NCBI RefSeq assembly: GCF_007859305.1
Contig: NZ_VOHE01000001.1
Location: 124,001 to 188,000, forward strand
DNA length: 64,000 nt
DNA from: Luteimonas wenzhouensis
GTDB taxonomy: Bacteria; Pseudomonadota; Gammaproteobacteria; Xanthomonadales; Xanthomonadaceae
Reading direction: 5' to 3'
The notes beneath the pieces are model-generated. The model saw nothing but the letters and a program-made list of their open reading frames with translations, had not been told where the DNA came from and did no database searches. The stretch's first letter is position 1, and every line of letters begins with the position of its first letter. The position numbers and the translations under genes were made by a program. Of this stretch, positions 47,829 to 62,450 are shown piece by piece.

Positions 47829-48891
47829 CCGTACGGCCGCTGGCCGAATCCTCGAACGCCTGCTCGATCTGGTCGAACTCGTAATAGCGCACCAGGCGGT
47901 CGAACGGGAACCTGCCGACCTTGTGGAACTCCACCAGCTGCGGGATGAACACACGCGGCACCGAGTCGCCCTCGATCACGCCGACCATGGTCTTGCCCTC
48001 GGCCATCAGGTCGTTGTGGACGTCGATCTCCATCTTCGGGGTCACGCCCACGATCGCCGCGGTGCCCAGCGGGCGCAGCGCGTTGAGCGACTGGCGCACC
48101 ACCGGCGGGACGCCCGTCGTTTCCACCGCGTAATGGACGCCGCCTTCCGAGGCGGCCTTGATCTCCGCTACCACGTCCACCTTGCCGCCGTTGAAGGCGT
48201 GGGTGGCGCCGAGCTCGAGCGCCAGCTCCAGCCGGCTGTCGTGGACGTCGATCGCGAAGATCCGCGGGCAGCCGGCGATCCGGGCCGCCATCACCGCGCT
48301 CAGGCCCACCGCGCCGCAGCCGAACACCGCGATGGAGCTGCCGAACCCCGGCTTCAGCCGGTTGAGCACGGTCCCCGCGCCGGTCTGGATGCCGCAGCCC
48401 AGCGGTCCGAGCAGGGCGATGTCCACCTCCGGGTCCACCTTGACCACGTTGCGCGCCTGGGCGACCGCGAAGGTGCCGAACGAGGACTGTCCGAAGAAGG
48501 TGGACAGGTCGCCGTCGTCGTGGTGCAGGCGCGCGCCACCGTCCTCCATCCGCCCCCCGAAGTTGAGTTCGTTGAAGGCCTCGCACACCGTCGGATGTCC
48601 GGTCAGGCAATTGCCGCAGCGCCCGCAGTGGGCGAACGACATCACCACGTGGTCGCCGGGCGCCAGGTCGTCGACGCCCTCGCCGACCCGCTCGACGATC
48701 CCCGATCCTTCGTGCCCGAGCACGATCGGGTACGGCGACACCGCCAGGTCGCGGCCGACCGCATCGGTATGGCAGACCCCGGTCGCCACCACCCTGACCA
48801 GCACCTCGCCCGGGCCGGGCCCGGACAGCCGGACCTCCTCGATCGAGAAGGGCGCGCCCTGGGCGCGGGTCACGGCAGCCTGGATCTTCAT
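47791..48891 (-). CDS. Zinc-dependent NAD(P) alcohol dehydrogenase (aryl/allyl alcohol type)
   Basis: This 366-residue medium-chain dehydrogenase has the catalytic zinc ligands in GVCHTD and GHEGSGIVE and the structural zinc cysteines in CGRCGNCLTGHPTVC. The NAD-binding glycine motif is VFGCGAVGLSAVMAA. The sequence is most like aryl-alcohol, benzyl-alcohol or geraniol dehydrogenases, to judge from HCGRCGNCLTGHPTVCEAFNELNFGG-type context (core GHPTVCEAFNELNFGG). ATG 48891 has CAGGAGC upstream; the longer frame to 48924 lacks one. A 17-bp palindrome about 80 bp upstream may bind a regulator. The true alcohol is unknown. Confidence 0.88.
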   Translation of the reverse strand: MKIQAAVTRAQGAPFSIEEVRLSGPGPGEVLVRVVATGVCHTDAVGRDLAVSPYPIVLGHEGSGIVERVGEGVDDLAPGDHVVMSFAHCGRCGNCLTGHPTVCEAFNELNFGGRMEDGGARLHHDDGDLSTFFGQSSFGTFAVAQARNVVKVDPEVDIALLGPLGCGIQTGAGTVLNRLKPGFGSSIAVFGCGAVGLSAVMAARIAGCPRIFAIDVHDSRLELALELGATHAFNGGKVDVVAEIKAASEGGVHYAVETTGVPPVVRQSLNALRPLGTAAIVGVTPKMEIDVHNDLMAEGKTMVGVIEGDSVPRVFIPQLVEFHKVGRFPFDRLVRYYEFDQIEQAFEDSASGRTVKPVLRMPVAAG

Positions 48892-48968
48892 CGTCGAGCT
48901 CCTGTCTGGACTGCCGCCCAGCATGCGCCAGCACGGCGTCGACGGGCGTTAACCGGCGCCCGGACCGG

Positions 48969-48985
48969 CGCAACGGTTCGTTGCG
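48969..48985. promoter_or_regulatory. Palindrome upstream of the alcohol dehydrogenase gene
   Basis: CGCAACG-GTT-CGTTGCG is a perfect 7-bp inverted repeat around a 3-bp centre. It lies 78-94 bp upstream of the minus-strand dehydrogenase start. The size and symmetry fit a repressor operator, for example of the TetR or LacI type. No regulator gene is adjacent. Confidence 0.35.
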
Positions 48986-49116
48986 TTTCCGGCGCCGCCC
49001 ACAGGCCAGGGTGCAGCCCCGCGCGCCCCGCGCGCCCCGCTTCGCCGCGCGGCGCGACGCTGCGGCCGCCGTGCCCATCGGGCCTTCGCGCCCACGGGCG
49101 TGGCCGGCAGGGCCGC

Positions 49117-50031
49117 TCAGCTGTTGGACACCCCGTGCGGCACGTGCCCGGCGAGCACGTGCTGGCGGGCGCTGTCGATGTTGTGCAGGGAGTCGTCGAA
49201 GAAGATGTCGGCGCCGAATGCCTCCAGGAACGGGCCCTTGGGGCGACCGCCCAGGAACAGGGCCTCGTCCAGGCGCACGCCCCATTCGCGCAGGGTCCGG
49301 ATCACCCGCTCGTGCGCCGGCGCCGAGCGCGCGGTGACCAGGGCGGTGCGGATCGGCGCGGCCTTGCCGGCCGGATAGGCCGCCTGCAGGTCGTGCAGAG
49401 CCGAGAGGAAGGCACGGAACGGCCCGCCGGACAGCGGTTCGCGCGCACGCTCGATCTCGTGGCGGTGGAAGGCGGCGATGCCGCCCTCGCGCGAGACCCG
49501 CTCGCCTTCGTCGCCGAAAATCACCGCGTCACCGTCGAAGGCGATGCGGATCTGCTCCTTGGACACCATACCCGGCCGTTCCCGCTCGGGCAGGATCGTG
49601 GCCGCAGCCATCCCGTTGGCCAGCGCCTGGCGCACCGACTCGGGGTTGGCGGACAGGAACAGCTGGGCCCCGAACGGCCGGATGTAGGGCCAGGTCGGCT
49701 CGCCGGAGGTGAAGGTGGCGCGGCTGATGTCCAGCCCGTAGTGCTGGATCGAGTTGAAGATGCGCAGGCCGGTGTCGGCCGAGTTGCGCGAGAGCAGGAT
49801 CACCTCCACCCGCGGCGATTCCGGCGGCGCGTCGACGTTGAGCGCCAGCAACTTGCGCACCAGCGGGAAGGCCATGCCGGGCTCGAGGATCTCGTCCTCG
49901 CGGCTGCGCTGGTACTCAGCATAGCGCTCGATCCCCTCGCGCTCGAACAGCTCGTGGCTGTCCTCGAGGTCGAACAGCGCCCGCGAGGAGATGGCGATGG
50001 TGAGGACGGGGACGTGTTCGGCTCCGGACAT
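49117..50031 (-). CDS. Cytosolic 5'-nucleotidase (cN-I family)
   Basis: This 304-residue enzyme belongs to the cytosolic 5'-nucleotidase 1A/1B family, which dephosphorylates nucleoside monophosphates such as AMP. Diagnostic blocks are LTIAISSRALFDLEDSHELF, GIERYAEYQ, FPLVRKLLALN, the HAD-like IAFDGDAVIFGDEGE and the C-terminal ADIFFDDSLHNID. ATG 50031 is preceded six bases upstream by CATAAT (50038-50043), the leaderless geometry seen elsewhere. It lies on the same strand as nadK, 179 bp downstream of it, with its own apparent promoter. Confidence 0.9.
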   Translation of the reverse strand: MSGAEHVPVLTIAISSRALFDLEDSHELFEREGIERYAEYQRSREDEILEPGMAFPLVRKLLALNVDAPPESPRVEVILLSRNSADTGLRIFNSIQHYGLDISRATFTSGEPTWPYIRPFGAQLFLSANPESVRQALANGMAAATILPERERPGMVSKEQIRIAFDGDAVIFGDEGERVSREGGIAAFHRHEIERAREPLSGGPFRAFLSALHDLQAAYPAGKAAPIRTALVTARSAPAHERVIRTLREWGVRLDEALFLGGRPKGPFLEAFGADIFFDDSLHNIDSARQHVLAGHVPHGVSNS

Positions 50032-50037
50032 GCCCCG

Positions 50038-50043
50038 ATTATG
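50038..50043 (-). promoter_or_regulatory. Candidate -10 box of the 5'-nucleotidase gene (leaderless geometry)
   Basis: CATAAT on the minus strand is followed by six bases (CGGGGC) and the ATG at 50031. It matches the spacing of TAGAAT before ispG and TACAAT before kynU and sbcB. Confidence 0.45.
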
Positions 50044-50210
50044 GCGCGACGGCGTCGCGGGAGCTGAGACCCGGACACCGCCCGCCCACGCGGTGCATCG
50101 CTCCGACATGTCCATGGCCACGCGCGTCGCCCGGGGCCCGCCGGCCAGCGGGACGGCGCGGCCGCGCGCCGGCTCCCCGCCAGGCCGCCGGGTTTCAGGG
50201 CGGCGCGGGT

Positions 50211-50990
50211 TCAGGCCTGGAACTGCTCGCTCAGGATCCGCTCCTCGAGGTTGTGCTCGGGGTCGAACAGCATCGTGACCGTGCGTTCGCGCGATTCGCG
50301 GATCATCACCTCGACCACGTCGCGCACCTCGTGCGAGTCGGCGGTGGCGCTGACCGGCCGCTTGTAGGGATCGAGCACCTGGAAGCGCACCTCGGTGTCG
50401 GACCTGAGCAGCGCCCCGCGCCAACGGCGCGGCCGGAACGCCGCGATCGGGGTCAGCGCGATCACGTTCGCGCCCAGCGGCAGGATCGGCCCATGCGCGG
50501 AATAGTTGTAGGCGGTGCTGCCGGCCGCGGTGGCCACCATGACCCCGTCGGCGATCAGCTCGTCCAGCCGCTGCTTGCCATTGAGCTCGATCGACACGTG
50601 GGCGGCCTGGCGGGTCTGGCGCAGCAGCGAGACCTCGTTGTAGGCCAGCGAACCCACGGTGGCGCCGGATTCGGTCTGCGCGACCATCTCCAGCGGACGC
50701 AGGACCGCCGGCTCGGCGGCGTCGATCCGCTCGAGCAGGTCGTCCTCGCGGTACTGGTTCATCAGGAACCCGACCGTGCCCAGCTTCATGCCGAACACCG
50801 GCTTGCCCAGGCTGCCGTACCGGTGCAGCGTCTGCAGCATGAAGCCGTCGCCGCCGAGCGGGCACAGCACGTCCGCCTCGTCCGGCTCGCACTGGCCGTG
50901 GCGCGCGACCAGCGCGGCCATGGCCTGCTGCGCGTCACCGGTCTGGCTGGCCAGGAAGGCGATGCGGGGCGTCGTGGTCATCGGCGTCAC
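50211..50990 (-). CDS. nadK: NAD kinase
   Basis: NadK phosphorylates NAD to NADP with ATP. The 259-residue protein has the essential [14 protein letters not shown] motif, the NAD-binding [20 protein letters not shown] (the [13 protein letters not shown] conserved region) and NEVSLLRQ. It is somewhat shorter than the 290-residue E. coli enzyme, as is usual in Xanthomonadaceae. Two in-frame ATGs (50990 and 50981) are possible; the second gives [19 protein letters not shown] -10-like box lies at 51011-51016, giving a short leader. Confidence 0.95.
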   Translation of the reverse strand: MTPMTTTPRIAFLASQTGDAQQAMAALVARHGQCEPDEADVLCPLGGDGFMLQTLHRYGSLGKPVFGMKLGTVGFLMNQYREDDLLERIDAAEPAVLRPLEMVAQTESGATVGSLAYNEVSLLRQTRQAAHVSIELNGKQRLDELIADGVMVATAAGSTAYNYSAHGPILPLGANVIALTPIAAFRPRRWRGALLRSDTEVRFQVLDPYKRPVSATADSHEVRDVVEVMIRESRERTVTMLFDPEHNLEERILSEQFQA

Positions 50991-51115
50991 CGTGCGCGTG
51001 GCGGCGGCTCAGGATAACCCGGGGCAGGCGCCAGCGCGGCGCCGCTCACGGCGGGCACGGTGGTTGCAACTGCAATCCTTCGCAGGCGCCCGGCGTCGCG
51101 GGCGCTCCCGGAGAG

Positions 51116-51144
51116 CGGGCGGGCGGCGCGGCGCCGCCCGCCCG
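51116..51144 (-). terminator. GC-rich hairpin after the glutamate dehydrogenase gene
   Basis: CGGGCGGGCGGCG (51116-51128) and CGCCGCCCGCCCG (51132-51144) form a perfect 13-bp stem with a CGG loop. It begins 5 bp after the minus-strand gdhB stop at 51150. No T-run follows, so it may pause or protect the mRNA end rather than act as a classical terminator. Confidence 0.5.
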
Positions 51145-51149
51145 TCGCC

Positions 51150-54100
51150 TCAACCGCGCTGGGCCAGCTGTGAGAGCCGCTGCACCGCCACCGAGGCGGT
51201 CGGGTAGTCCAGCGTCTTCTGCGCCGCGATCTCGGTCAGCATCGAAAGCGTGAAGCGCAGGGTCGGATCGTCGCGCTCGATCCAGTGGTGGACCTTGGCC
51301 TCCGCGGTCTCGCCCGGCATCGACAGCACCTGGCCGACGATGGTCCGCTGCCGCGCTGCCAGCTCGTCGCGCAGCGCGCCGCGGGCGACCGCATGCCAGC
51401 GCCCCTCGACCTGCAGCGCATCGATCTGGCGCGCAAGCCACGGGATGTTGAGCGCCTCGCCGACGCGGTAGTGCAGCCTGGCCACGTCCACCGGGCGCTG
51501 CTTGCGCTCGTTGGCCAGCTCGATGATGTCCGGGCACGGCTCCAGGTACGGCAACGCGGCGAGCTGGCCGCCCAGGGCGTCGGGCACGCCCTTGGCGCGC
51601 CAGTCGGCCAGGCTGGCCTCGTATTCCGGCCGCATCGAGTCGGGCAGGATGCCGGCGCCGGCGCGGATGTCGCGGAAGCCGTGGTGGTAGCGATCGACCG
51701 CGGTGGTGATGTCGGGGATCGCGCCCGGGCGCGACAGCAGCCAGCGGGTGAACGAACGCTGCAGGTTCCAGATCACCAGCAGCGCATCGATCTGCACCGA
51801 CTCGGCGACCTTGCCGTCGAGCGCGTCGATCTGGTTCCACAGCGCCCGCGCCTCCAGGGTCTCGCGGGTGATGGTGAATGCCTTGGCCACCTCGCCGATG
51901 CTGCGGCCGCTGTCTTCCTGCATGCGCAGCAGGAAGGTCGAGCCCATGCGGTTGATCATCGTGTTGGTGACCGCGGTGGCGATGATCTCGCGCTTGAGCG
52001 GATGGTGCTCCATCGCGGCCGCGTACTTCTTCTGCAGCGGCTTGGGGAAGTAGCGCTGCAGCTCGCGCGACAGGTAGCTGTCCTCGGGCACGTCGGACTG
52101 CAGCAGTTCGTCGAACGCGACCAGCTTGGAGTACGACAGCAGCACCGCCAGCTCGGGCCGGGTCAGCCCCTGTCCGCGCGCCTTGCGCTCGGCGATCTCG
52201 GCGTCGGAGGGCAGGAATTCGATCTGCCGGTCGAGCAACCCGCGCTGCTCGAGGGTGCGGATGAAGTGCTCCTTGGACCCGAGCCGGGCCACGCTCATGC
52301 GCTCCATCACGCTGATGGCCTGGTTCTGGCGGTAGTTGTCCCACAGCACCAGCTGCGCCACCTCGTCGGTCATCGAGGCCAGCAGGCGGTTGCGCGCCTC
52401 CATCTTCAGCCGGCCCGCGCGCACTTCGGCGTTGAGCAGGATCTTGATGTTGACCTCGTGGTCGGAGGTGTCGACGCCGGCCGAGTTGTCGATGAAGTCG
52501 GTGTTGAGCAGCACGCCGTTGCGCGCAGCCTCGATCCGGCCGAGCTGGGTGAAGCCCAGGTTGCCGCCCTCGCCGACCACCTTGCAGCGCAGTTCGCGTC
52601 CGTCGATGCGGATCGCGTTGTTGGCGCGGTCGCCCACGTCCGAATGCTGCTCGGTGCTGCCCTTGACGTAGGTGCCGATGCCGCCGTTCCAGAGCAGGTC
52701 CACCGGCGCGCGCAGGATCGCCGACAGCAGCTCGTTGGGCGTCATCGAGGTGGTGCCCTCGGGCAGGCCCAGCGCCGCGCGCGCCTGCGGCGTGATCGGG
52801 ACCGACTTGGCCGTGCGCGGGTACACCCCGCCGCCCTTGGAGATCAGCGAGGCGTCGTAATCGGCCCAGCTCGAGCGCGGCAACCGGAACAGGCGCTCGC
52901 GCTCGGCGTACGAACGTGCCGCGTCCGGGTCCGGGTCGATGAAGATGTGCCGGTGGTCGAACGCGGCGACCAGGCGGATGTGCCTGGAGAGCAGCATGCC
53001 GTTGCCGAACACGTCGCCGGACATGTCGCCGATGCCCACGCAGGTAAAGTCCTGCGACTGGGTGTCGTGCCCCAGGGCGCGGAAGTGGCGCTTGACCGAC
53101 TCCCAGGCGCCGCGAGCGGTGATGCCCATGCCCTTGTGGTCGTAGCCCACCGAGCCGCCGGAGGCGAACGCGTCGTCGAGCCAGAACCCGTACTCGCGGG
53201 CGATGCCGTTGGCGATGTCGGAGAACGTGGCCGTGCCCTTGTCGGCCGCGACCACCAGGTATGGATCGTCCTGGTCGTGCCGCACCACGTCCTTCGGCGG
53301 CACGACCTTGCCGTCGACGACGTTGTCGGTGACGTCGAGCATGCCGCTGATGAACAGCCTGTAGCAGGCCACGCCTTCGGCCATCAGCGCGTCGCGCTCG
53401 GCCGGCGGGCGCTTGACGATGAAGCCGCCCTTGGAGCCGACCGGCACGATCACGGTGTTCTTGACCATCTGCGCCTTGACCAGGCCCAGCACCTCGGTGC
53501 GGAAGTCCTCGCGCCGGTCCGACCAGCGCAGGCCGCCGCGCGCCACCGGCCCGAAGCGCAGGTGGGTGCCCTCCACCCTGGGCCCGTAGACGAAGATCTC
53601 GCGGTAGGGCCTGGGCCTGGGCAGGTCGGGCACCTTGGCCGGGTCGAACTTGAAGGTGATGGTTTCCTTGTAGCCGCCGTCGGCAGCGCGCTGGTAGTAG
53701 CTGGTGCGCAGGGTGGCATCGATCACGCCCATGAAGCTGCGCAGGATGCGGTCCTCGTCGAGGCTGGTCACGCGGTCGAGCAGCGCGCGGATCGCGCCGC
53801 GTACCGCCTCGGCGCGCGCGTCCCGGTCGAGCCCGCGGGCCTCGACCACCGGCTGCAGCAGCGCCTTGCAGGCCTCGTCGCCGCCGGCCAGGGCCTCCAG
53901 GTGCGCGGCCAGGCGCGCGGCGCCCGGATCCGAGACGCGCTTGCGGCCGCCCTTGCCGCGGCCGCCGGCCGGGTCGAAGCGGGCCTCGAACAGCTCCACC
54001 AGCAGCCGTGCCAGCAGCGGGTTGCGGGCGAAGGTGTCCTCGACGTAGCTCTGCGAGAACGGCACGCCCACCTGCTGCAGGTAGCGCGCGTAGCCGCGCA

Positions 54101-56123
54101 GCAGCGCCACCTGGCGCCAGTCCAGGGACGCCGCCAGCACCAGCCGGTTGAGGCCGTCGTTCTCGGCCTCCCCGCGCCAGGTGCGGGCGAACGCCTCGGC
54201 GAAGTCGGCGCCGGCGCGCTCGACGTCCAGCCCCGGCACGCAGGACTCGACCTCGAAGTCCTGGATGAACACGGTGGTGCCGTCGACCTCGATCCGGTAG
54301 GGATGCTCGGTGATCACGCGCAGGCCGAGGTTCTCCATCATCGGCAGCGCGTCCGACAGTGCGATGTCGTCGTGCAGGCGGTAGAGCTTGAAGCGCAGGG
54401 AGCCGCCGCCGCGCAGCACGTTGGCCGACTGCTGCAGGCACAGCTGCAGCGGATCCTGATCGCCGAGCGCGGCCAGGCGTTCGACGTCCGTGGCGGCGAT
54501 CGCCGGGGTCGCGTTCTCGATGTAGCCCGCCGGCAGGGCCCTGCCGTAGCGCTGGGCGAGGTCCAGGCCCCGCTCCTCGCCGTGGCGTGCGACCAGTTCG
54601 TCGCGCAGGTCGTCGTGCCAGTTGCGCACGATCGCGGCCAGTTCGCGGTCGAGCTGGGCCTGGTCGATCTCGATCCGGGCGTCCTGGCGCGGGCGCACGA
54701 TCAGGTGCACCTGCGCCAGCGGCGATTCGCTGATCATCACGCTGGCGTCCACGTGGTCGGCCTGCAGCACCCGGCGCAGCATCGCCTCGATCCGGTGGCG
54801 GACCTCGGTGTTGAAACGGTCGCGGGGGATGTAGGCCAGCACCGAGTGGAACCGGCCGTAGCGGTCGCGGCGCAGGAACAGCCGGCTGCGCACGCGCTCC
54901 TGCAGCCCGAGCACGCCGGTGGCCAGGCGGTACAGCTCCTCGGCGCTGGACTGGAACAGCTCGTCGCGCGGCAGGGTCTCGAGGATGTGGCGCAGCGCCT
55001 TGCCGCTGTGGCCGGTGGGCTTGAGGCCCGAGCGCGACATCACGTATTCGTAGCGCCCGCGCACCAGCGGGATGTCCCACGGCCGGCGGTTGTAGGCGCT
55101 GGAGGTGTAGAGGCCGAGGAAGCGCTGCTCGGAGACCGCCCGGCCCTTGTCGTCGAAGCCGAGCACGCCGATGTAGTCCATGTAGCCCGGGCGGTGCACG
55201 GTCGAACGCGCGTTGGTCTTGGTCAGCACCAGTACCTCGGCCTTGCCCTCGCTGCTCATCCGGTGCGCGGCCAGCGACTGCAGCGGCCGCCCGGCGGTGT
55301 CGCCGTCGCCGCGCAGCAGCCCCAGCCCGCTGCCCTTCACCGGCACCAGCAGCTCCTTGCCGCCGCGCCTGCGCAGCTGGTACTCGCGGTAGCCGAAGAA
55401 GGTGAAGTGCTCGTCGGCCACCCAGCGCAGGAACTCCTGCGCCTCTCGCCGCTCCTCCTCGCCCAGCGGCATCTGCCGGGTGGCGAGCTCCTCGGCCACC
55501 TCCTCCATGCGGCGGCGCATCTGCGGCCAGTCGCGCACGATCGCGCGCACGTCCTCGAGGACCTCGCGGACCGCGGCCTCGACCGCGGCCATGCCCTCGG
55601 CGGTCTGGCGATCGATCTCCAGGTGCATCACCGACTCGGTCTCGCCCTCGCCCACGGACAGGAGGCGGCCGGCACGGTCGCGCGTGATCTGGATCACGGG
55701 GTGGCCCAGGACGTGCACCTTCACCCCGCGGTCCGCCAGCGCCATGGTCACCGAGTCCACCAGGAACGGCATGTCGTCGTTGACCACCTGTAGAACCGTG
55801 TGCGGCGACTCCCAGCCGTGCGTGCGCAGTACCGGATTGAACAGGCGTACCTGGGCGGTGCCGGCGGGGCGGCGGCGCATGAACTCGAGCAGGCCGGTGG
55901 CCAGCGCCGCCCATGCGTCAGCGCTGTGCAGCGGCAGCTCCTCCTCGGTCAGGCGCCGGTAGAAGGCGCTGGCGAAGGCGACCGCATCGTCCTGGGCCGC
56001 CTTGCCGGCGCGCTTGCGCACCGCCTCCAGGATCGGGGCGGGCGCGGCGTCGCGGGCGGCGGTGGCCCTGGTGCTGCGGGTGGACTTGCGGGGTTTGGCC
56101 CTGGCGGGACGGGTCGAGGTCAT
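51150..56123 (-). CDS. gdhB: NAD-specific glutamate dehydrogenase, 180-kDa type
   Basis: This 1657-residue enzyme oxidatively deaminates glutamate to 2-oxoglutarate with NAD. It belongs to the large GDH_L180 class (Bac_GDH). The N-terminal third has regulatory regions (FLVDSVTMALADRG, EFLRWVADEHFTFFGYREYQL). The catalytic domain in the second half contains PRPYREIFVYGPRVEGTHLR (core YREIFVYGPRVEGTHLRFG), KAQMVKNTVIVPVGSKGGF, GIGDMSGDVFGNGML and VGEGGNLGFTQLGRIEAA. ATG 56123 has GGAGC upstream; the longer frame to 56225 would begin in a hairpin-bearing spacer. A terminator-like hairpin lies 26-47 bp before the start. Confidence 0.96.
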   Translation of the reverse strand: MTSTRPARAKPRKSTRSTRATAARDAAPAPILEAVRKRAGKAAQDDAVAFASAFYRRLTEEELPLHSADAWAALATGLLEFMRRRPAGTAQVRLFNPVLRTHGWESPHTVLQVVNDDMPFLVDSVTMALADRGVKVHVLGHPVIQITRDRAGRLLSVGEGETESVMHLEIDRQTAEGMAAVEAAVREVLEDVRAIVRDWPQMRRRMEEVAEELATRQMPLGEEERREAQEFLRWVADEHFTFFGYREYQLRRRGGKELLVPVKGSGLGLLRGDGDTAGRPLQSLAAHRMSSEGKAEVLVLTKTNARSTVHRPGYMDYIGVLGFDDKGRAVSEQRFLGLYTSSAYNRRPWDIPLVRGRYEYVMSRSGLKPTGHSGKALRHILETLPRDELFQSSAEELYRLATGVLGLQERVRSRLFLRRDRYGRFHSVLAYIPRDRFNTEVRHRIEAMLRRVLQADHVDASVMISESPLAQVHLIVRPRQDARIEIDQAQLDRELAAIVRNWHDDLRDELVARHGEERGLDLAQRYGRALPAGYIENATPAIAATDVERLAALGDQDPLQLCLQQSANVLRGGGSLRFKLYRLHDDIALSDALPMMENLGLRVITEHPYRIEVDGTTVFIQDFEVESCVPGLDVERAGADFAEAFARTWRGEAENDGLNRLVLAASLDWRQVALLRGYARYLQQVGVPFSQSYVEDTFARNPLLARLLVELFEARFDPAGGRGKGGRKRVSDPGAARLAAHLEALAGGDEACKALLQPVVEARGLDRDARAEAVRGAIRALLDRVTSLDEDRILRSFMGVIDATLRTSYYQRAADGGYKETITFKFDPAKVPDLPRPRPYREIFVYGPRVEGTHLRFGPVARGGLRWSDRREDFRTEVLGLVKAQMVKNTVIVPVGSKGGFIVKRPPAERDALMAEGVACYRLFISGMLDVTDNVVDGKVVPPKDVVRHDQDDPYLVVAADKGTATFSDIANGIAREYGFWLDDAFASGGSVGYDHKGMGITARGAWESVKRHFRALGHDTQSQDFTCVGIGDMSGDVFGNGMLLSRHIRLVAAFDHRHIFIDPDPDAARSYAERERLFRLPRSSWADYDASLISKGGGVYPRTAKSVPITPQARAALGLPEGTTSMTPNELLSAILRAPVDLLWNGGIGTYVKGSTEQHSDVGDRANNAIRIDGRELRCKVVGEGGNLGFTQLGRIEAARNGVLLNTDFIDNSAGVDTSDHEVNIKILLNAEVRAGRLKMEARNRLLASMTDEVAQLVLWDNYRQNQAISVMERMSVARLGSKEHFIRTLEQRGLLDRQIEFLPSDAEIAERKARGQGLTRPELAVLLSYSKLVAFDELLQSDVPEDSYLSRELQRYFPKPLQKKYAAAMEHHPLKREIIATAVTNTMINRMGSTFLLRMQEDSGRSIGEVAKAFTITRETLEARALWNQIDALDGKVAESVQIDALLVIWNLQRSFTRWLLSRPGAIPDITTAVDRYHHGFRDIRAGAGILPDSMRPEYEASLADWRAKGVPDALGGQLAALPYLEPCPDIIELANERKQRPVDVARLHYRVGEALNIPWLARQIDALQVEGRWHAVARGALRDELAARQRTIVGQVLSMPGETAEAKVHHWIERDDPTLRFTLSMLTEIAAQKTLDYPTASVAVQRLSQLAQRG

Positions 56124-56148
56124 GTCGGGACTGCTCCGGATGCACAAA

Positions 56149-56170
56149 GGCCCGCGTCTGCACGCGGGCC
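56149..56170 (-). terminator. Terminator-like hairpin in the leader of gdhB, after the acyl-CoA dehydrogenase gene
   Basis: GGCCCGCGT and ACGCGGGCC form a perfect 9-bp stem around a 4-base loop; on the minus strand TTTGTG follows. It lies about 120 bp after the acyl-CoA dehydrogenase stop and 26 bp before the gdhB start. It could end the upstream transcript or act as an attenuator within a shared one. The T-run is short. Confidence 0.5.
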
Positions 56171-56286
56171 AGGGGAACGGGAGCGCCGCGCCCACGGCGC
56201 GGCGGCGGGGACGACGTGAGGCCACCGGCCCCCCGTGTCGGGATGGGTCATGAACATGGCGCGGCGGCGCGGATCCACGGCGCGGC

Positions 56287-57435
<1,149 letters not shown>

Positions 57436-57465
57436 GACGGCCTCGTATGGTTTCCTGAGAAACGT

Positions 57466-57471
57466 ATTGTA
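57466..57471 (-). promoter_or_regulatory. -10 box of the acyl-CoA dehydrogenase gene
   Basis: TACAAT on the minus strand precedes a leader of about 24 nt holding AGGAAA (57451-57456 on the complement), then the GTG start at 57435. This order decides against the ATG at 57501. Confidence 0.5.
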
Positions 57472-57569
57472 GCCGGCCGCGCGTCCGAACCCCATGCGCA
57501 ACCTGCACGCCGGGTGTGCCGCCCGCGGCGCGGTGGCGCGGCTTGACGGCCGGAGCCATGCCCCGGAGA

Positions 57570-57597
57570 ATATCTCTATATCGCGATATGGAGATAT
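57570..57597. promoter_or_regulatory. 28-bp near-perfect palindrome, probable SahR operator
   Basis: The sequence from ATATCTCTATATCG to the mirrored CGATATGGAGATAT pairs at 13 of 14 positions, centred between 57583 and 57584. It is AT-rich in a GC-rich genome and ends 3 bases before the sahR start codon. ArsR-family regulators bind such symmetric sites, so autoregulation and control of the downstream metH genes are likely. Confidence 0.7.
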
Positions 57598-57599
57598 GT

Positions 57600-58529
57600 A
57601 TGGACCTGGAGGCCTGGTCCGCCCGGCTCAAGGTGCTGGCCGACCCCACCCGCGTGCGCCTGCTCGCGCTGCTGGAGGGCGAGGAACTCACCGTGGCCGA
57701 GCTCTCCGCCATCACCCGCCTGGCCCAGCCGCGGGTCTCGACCCACCTGGCCAAGCTCAAGGACGCCGGCCTGGTCCGCGACCGCCGCGCCGGCGTGTCC
57801 GCCTACTACCGCTTCGACCACGAATCGCTCGACCCCGCCCAGCGGGCCCTGTGGCAGGCCCTGTCCACCGGCAGCGACGATCCGCTGCTGCGCCAGGACG
57901 CCGAGCGCGTGGCCGGGGTGCTGGCGATGCGCGCCGCCGACCAGAACTGGGCCGACTCGGTCGCCGGCGACATGGAGCGCCACTACTCGCCCGGCCGCAC
58001 CTGGGAGGCGCTGGCGCGCAGCGCCCTGCCCCTGCTCGAGACCGGCGACGTGCTGGACATCGCCTCGGGCGACGGGGTGCTGGCCGAGCTGCTCGCCCCG
58101 CACGCCCACCGCTACGTATGCGTGGACAGCAGCCCGCGGGTGGTCGCCGCCGCCGCCGAGCGCCTGCGCCGGTTCCGCAACGTCGAGGTGGTCGAGGGCG
58201 ACATGCACGCCCTGCCCTTCGCCGAGGGCGAGTTCGACCTGGTGGTGCTGATGCACGCGCTGACCTACGCCGAGAAGCCGGCCCAGGCCGTGGCCGAGGC
58301 GGCGCGCGTGCTGCGGCCGGGCGGCCGGCTGCTGCTGTCGAGCCTGGCCCGGCACGAGCACCAGAACGTGGTCCAGGCCTACGGCCACATCAACCTGGGC
58401 TTCGGCGACAAGGAGCTGCGGCGCTTCGTCGCGCGCGCCGGCCTGGAGCTGCTCAACGCCGAGACCGTCACCCGCGAGAAGCGCCCTCCGCACTTCGAGG
58501 TGATCTCGCTGATCGCCCGCAAGCCCTGA
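57600..58529 (+). CDS. sahR: SahR-type regulator: ArsR winged helix fused to a methyltransferase-like domain
   Basis: This 309-residue protein has an N-terminal ArsR helix-turn-helix (residues 1-90; [27 protein letters not shown] core [19 protein letters not shown], then [20 protein letters not shown]) and a C-terminal SAM-binding fold with [16 protein letters not shown] and [17 protein letters not shown]. This fusion upstream of metH is the layout of SahR, a repressor that senses S-adenosylhomocysteine and controls the methionine cycle in Proteobacteria. It begins at ATG 57600, next to a 28-bp palindrome; an in-frame ATG at 57588 lies inside that palindrome. metH-N follows after 20 nt. Confidence 0.85.
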   Translation: MDLEAWSARLKVLADPTRVRLLALLEGEELTVAELSAITRLAQPRVSTHLAKLKDAGLVRDRRAGVSAYYRFDHESLDPAQRALWQALSTGSDDPLLRQDAERVAGVLAMRAADQNWADSVAGDMERHYSPGRTWEALARSALPLLETGDVLDIASGDGVLAELLAPHAHRYVCVDSSPRVVAAAAERLRRFRNVEVVEGDMHALPFAEGEFDLVVLMHALTYAEKPAQAVAEAARVLRPGGRLLLSSLARHEHQNVVQAYGHINLGFGDKELRRFVARAGLELLNAETVTREKRPPHFEVISLIARKP

Positions 58530-58549
58530 CCCGCGCCAGAGACCCCGCC

Positions 58550-59629
<1,080 letters not shown>

Positions 59630-59729
59630 GCGCGCCACGCGCGCACCTCCCGTCGTCCCGCCCCGCCCCGGCTGTCCGCCGAGCACGCGTGCCCCGGGCC
59701 CGCCCGGCACCGGGCGCCGGCACCCACGG

Positions 59730-62432
<2,703 letters not shown>

Positions 62433-62450
62433 CCGCGGACGCATCGCGCA

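Noticed and set aside
51285..55793. A 1502-codon open frame on the plus strand, antisense to the glutamate dehydrogenase gene
   Set aside because: It follows the codon pattern of the real gene in mirror frame, is rich in Arg/Ala/His/Gly with no family motifs, and the minus-strand gene has full NAD-GDH motifs. Long antisense frames are expected at this GC content.
59630..59729. A riboswitch (SAH or cobalamin type) between the two metH genes
   Set aside because: The 100 bp are GC-rich and none of the conserved core elements of these riboswitches are recognisable. A plain spacer is the simpler reading.
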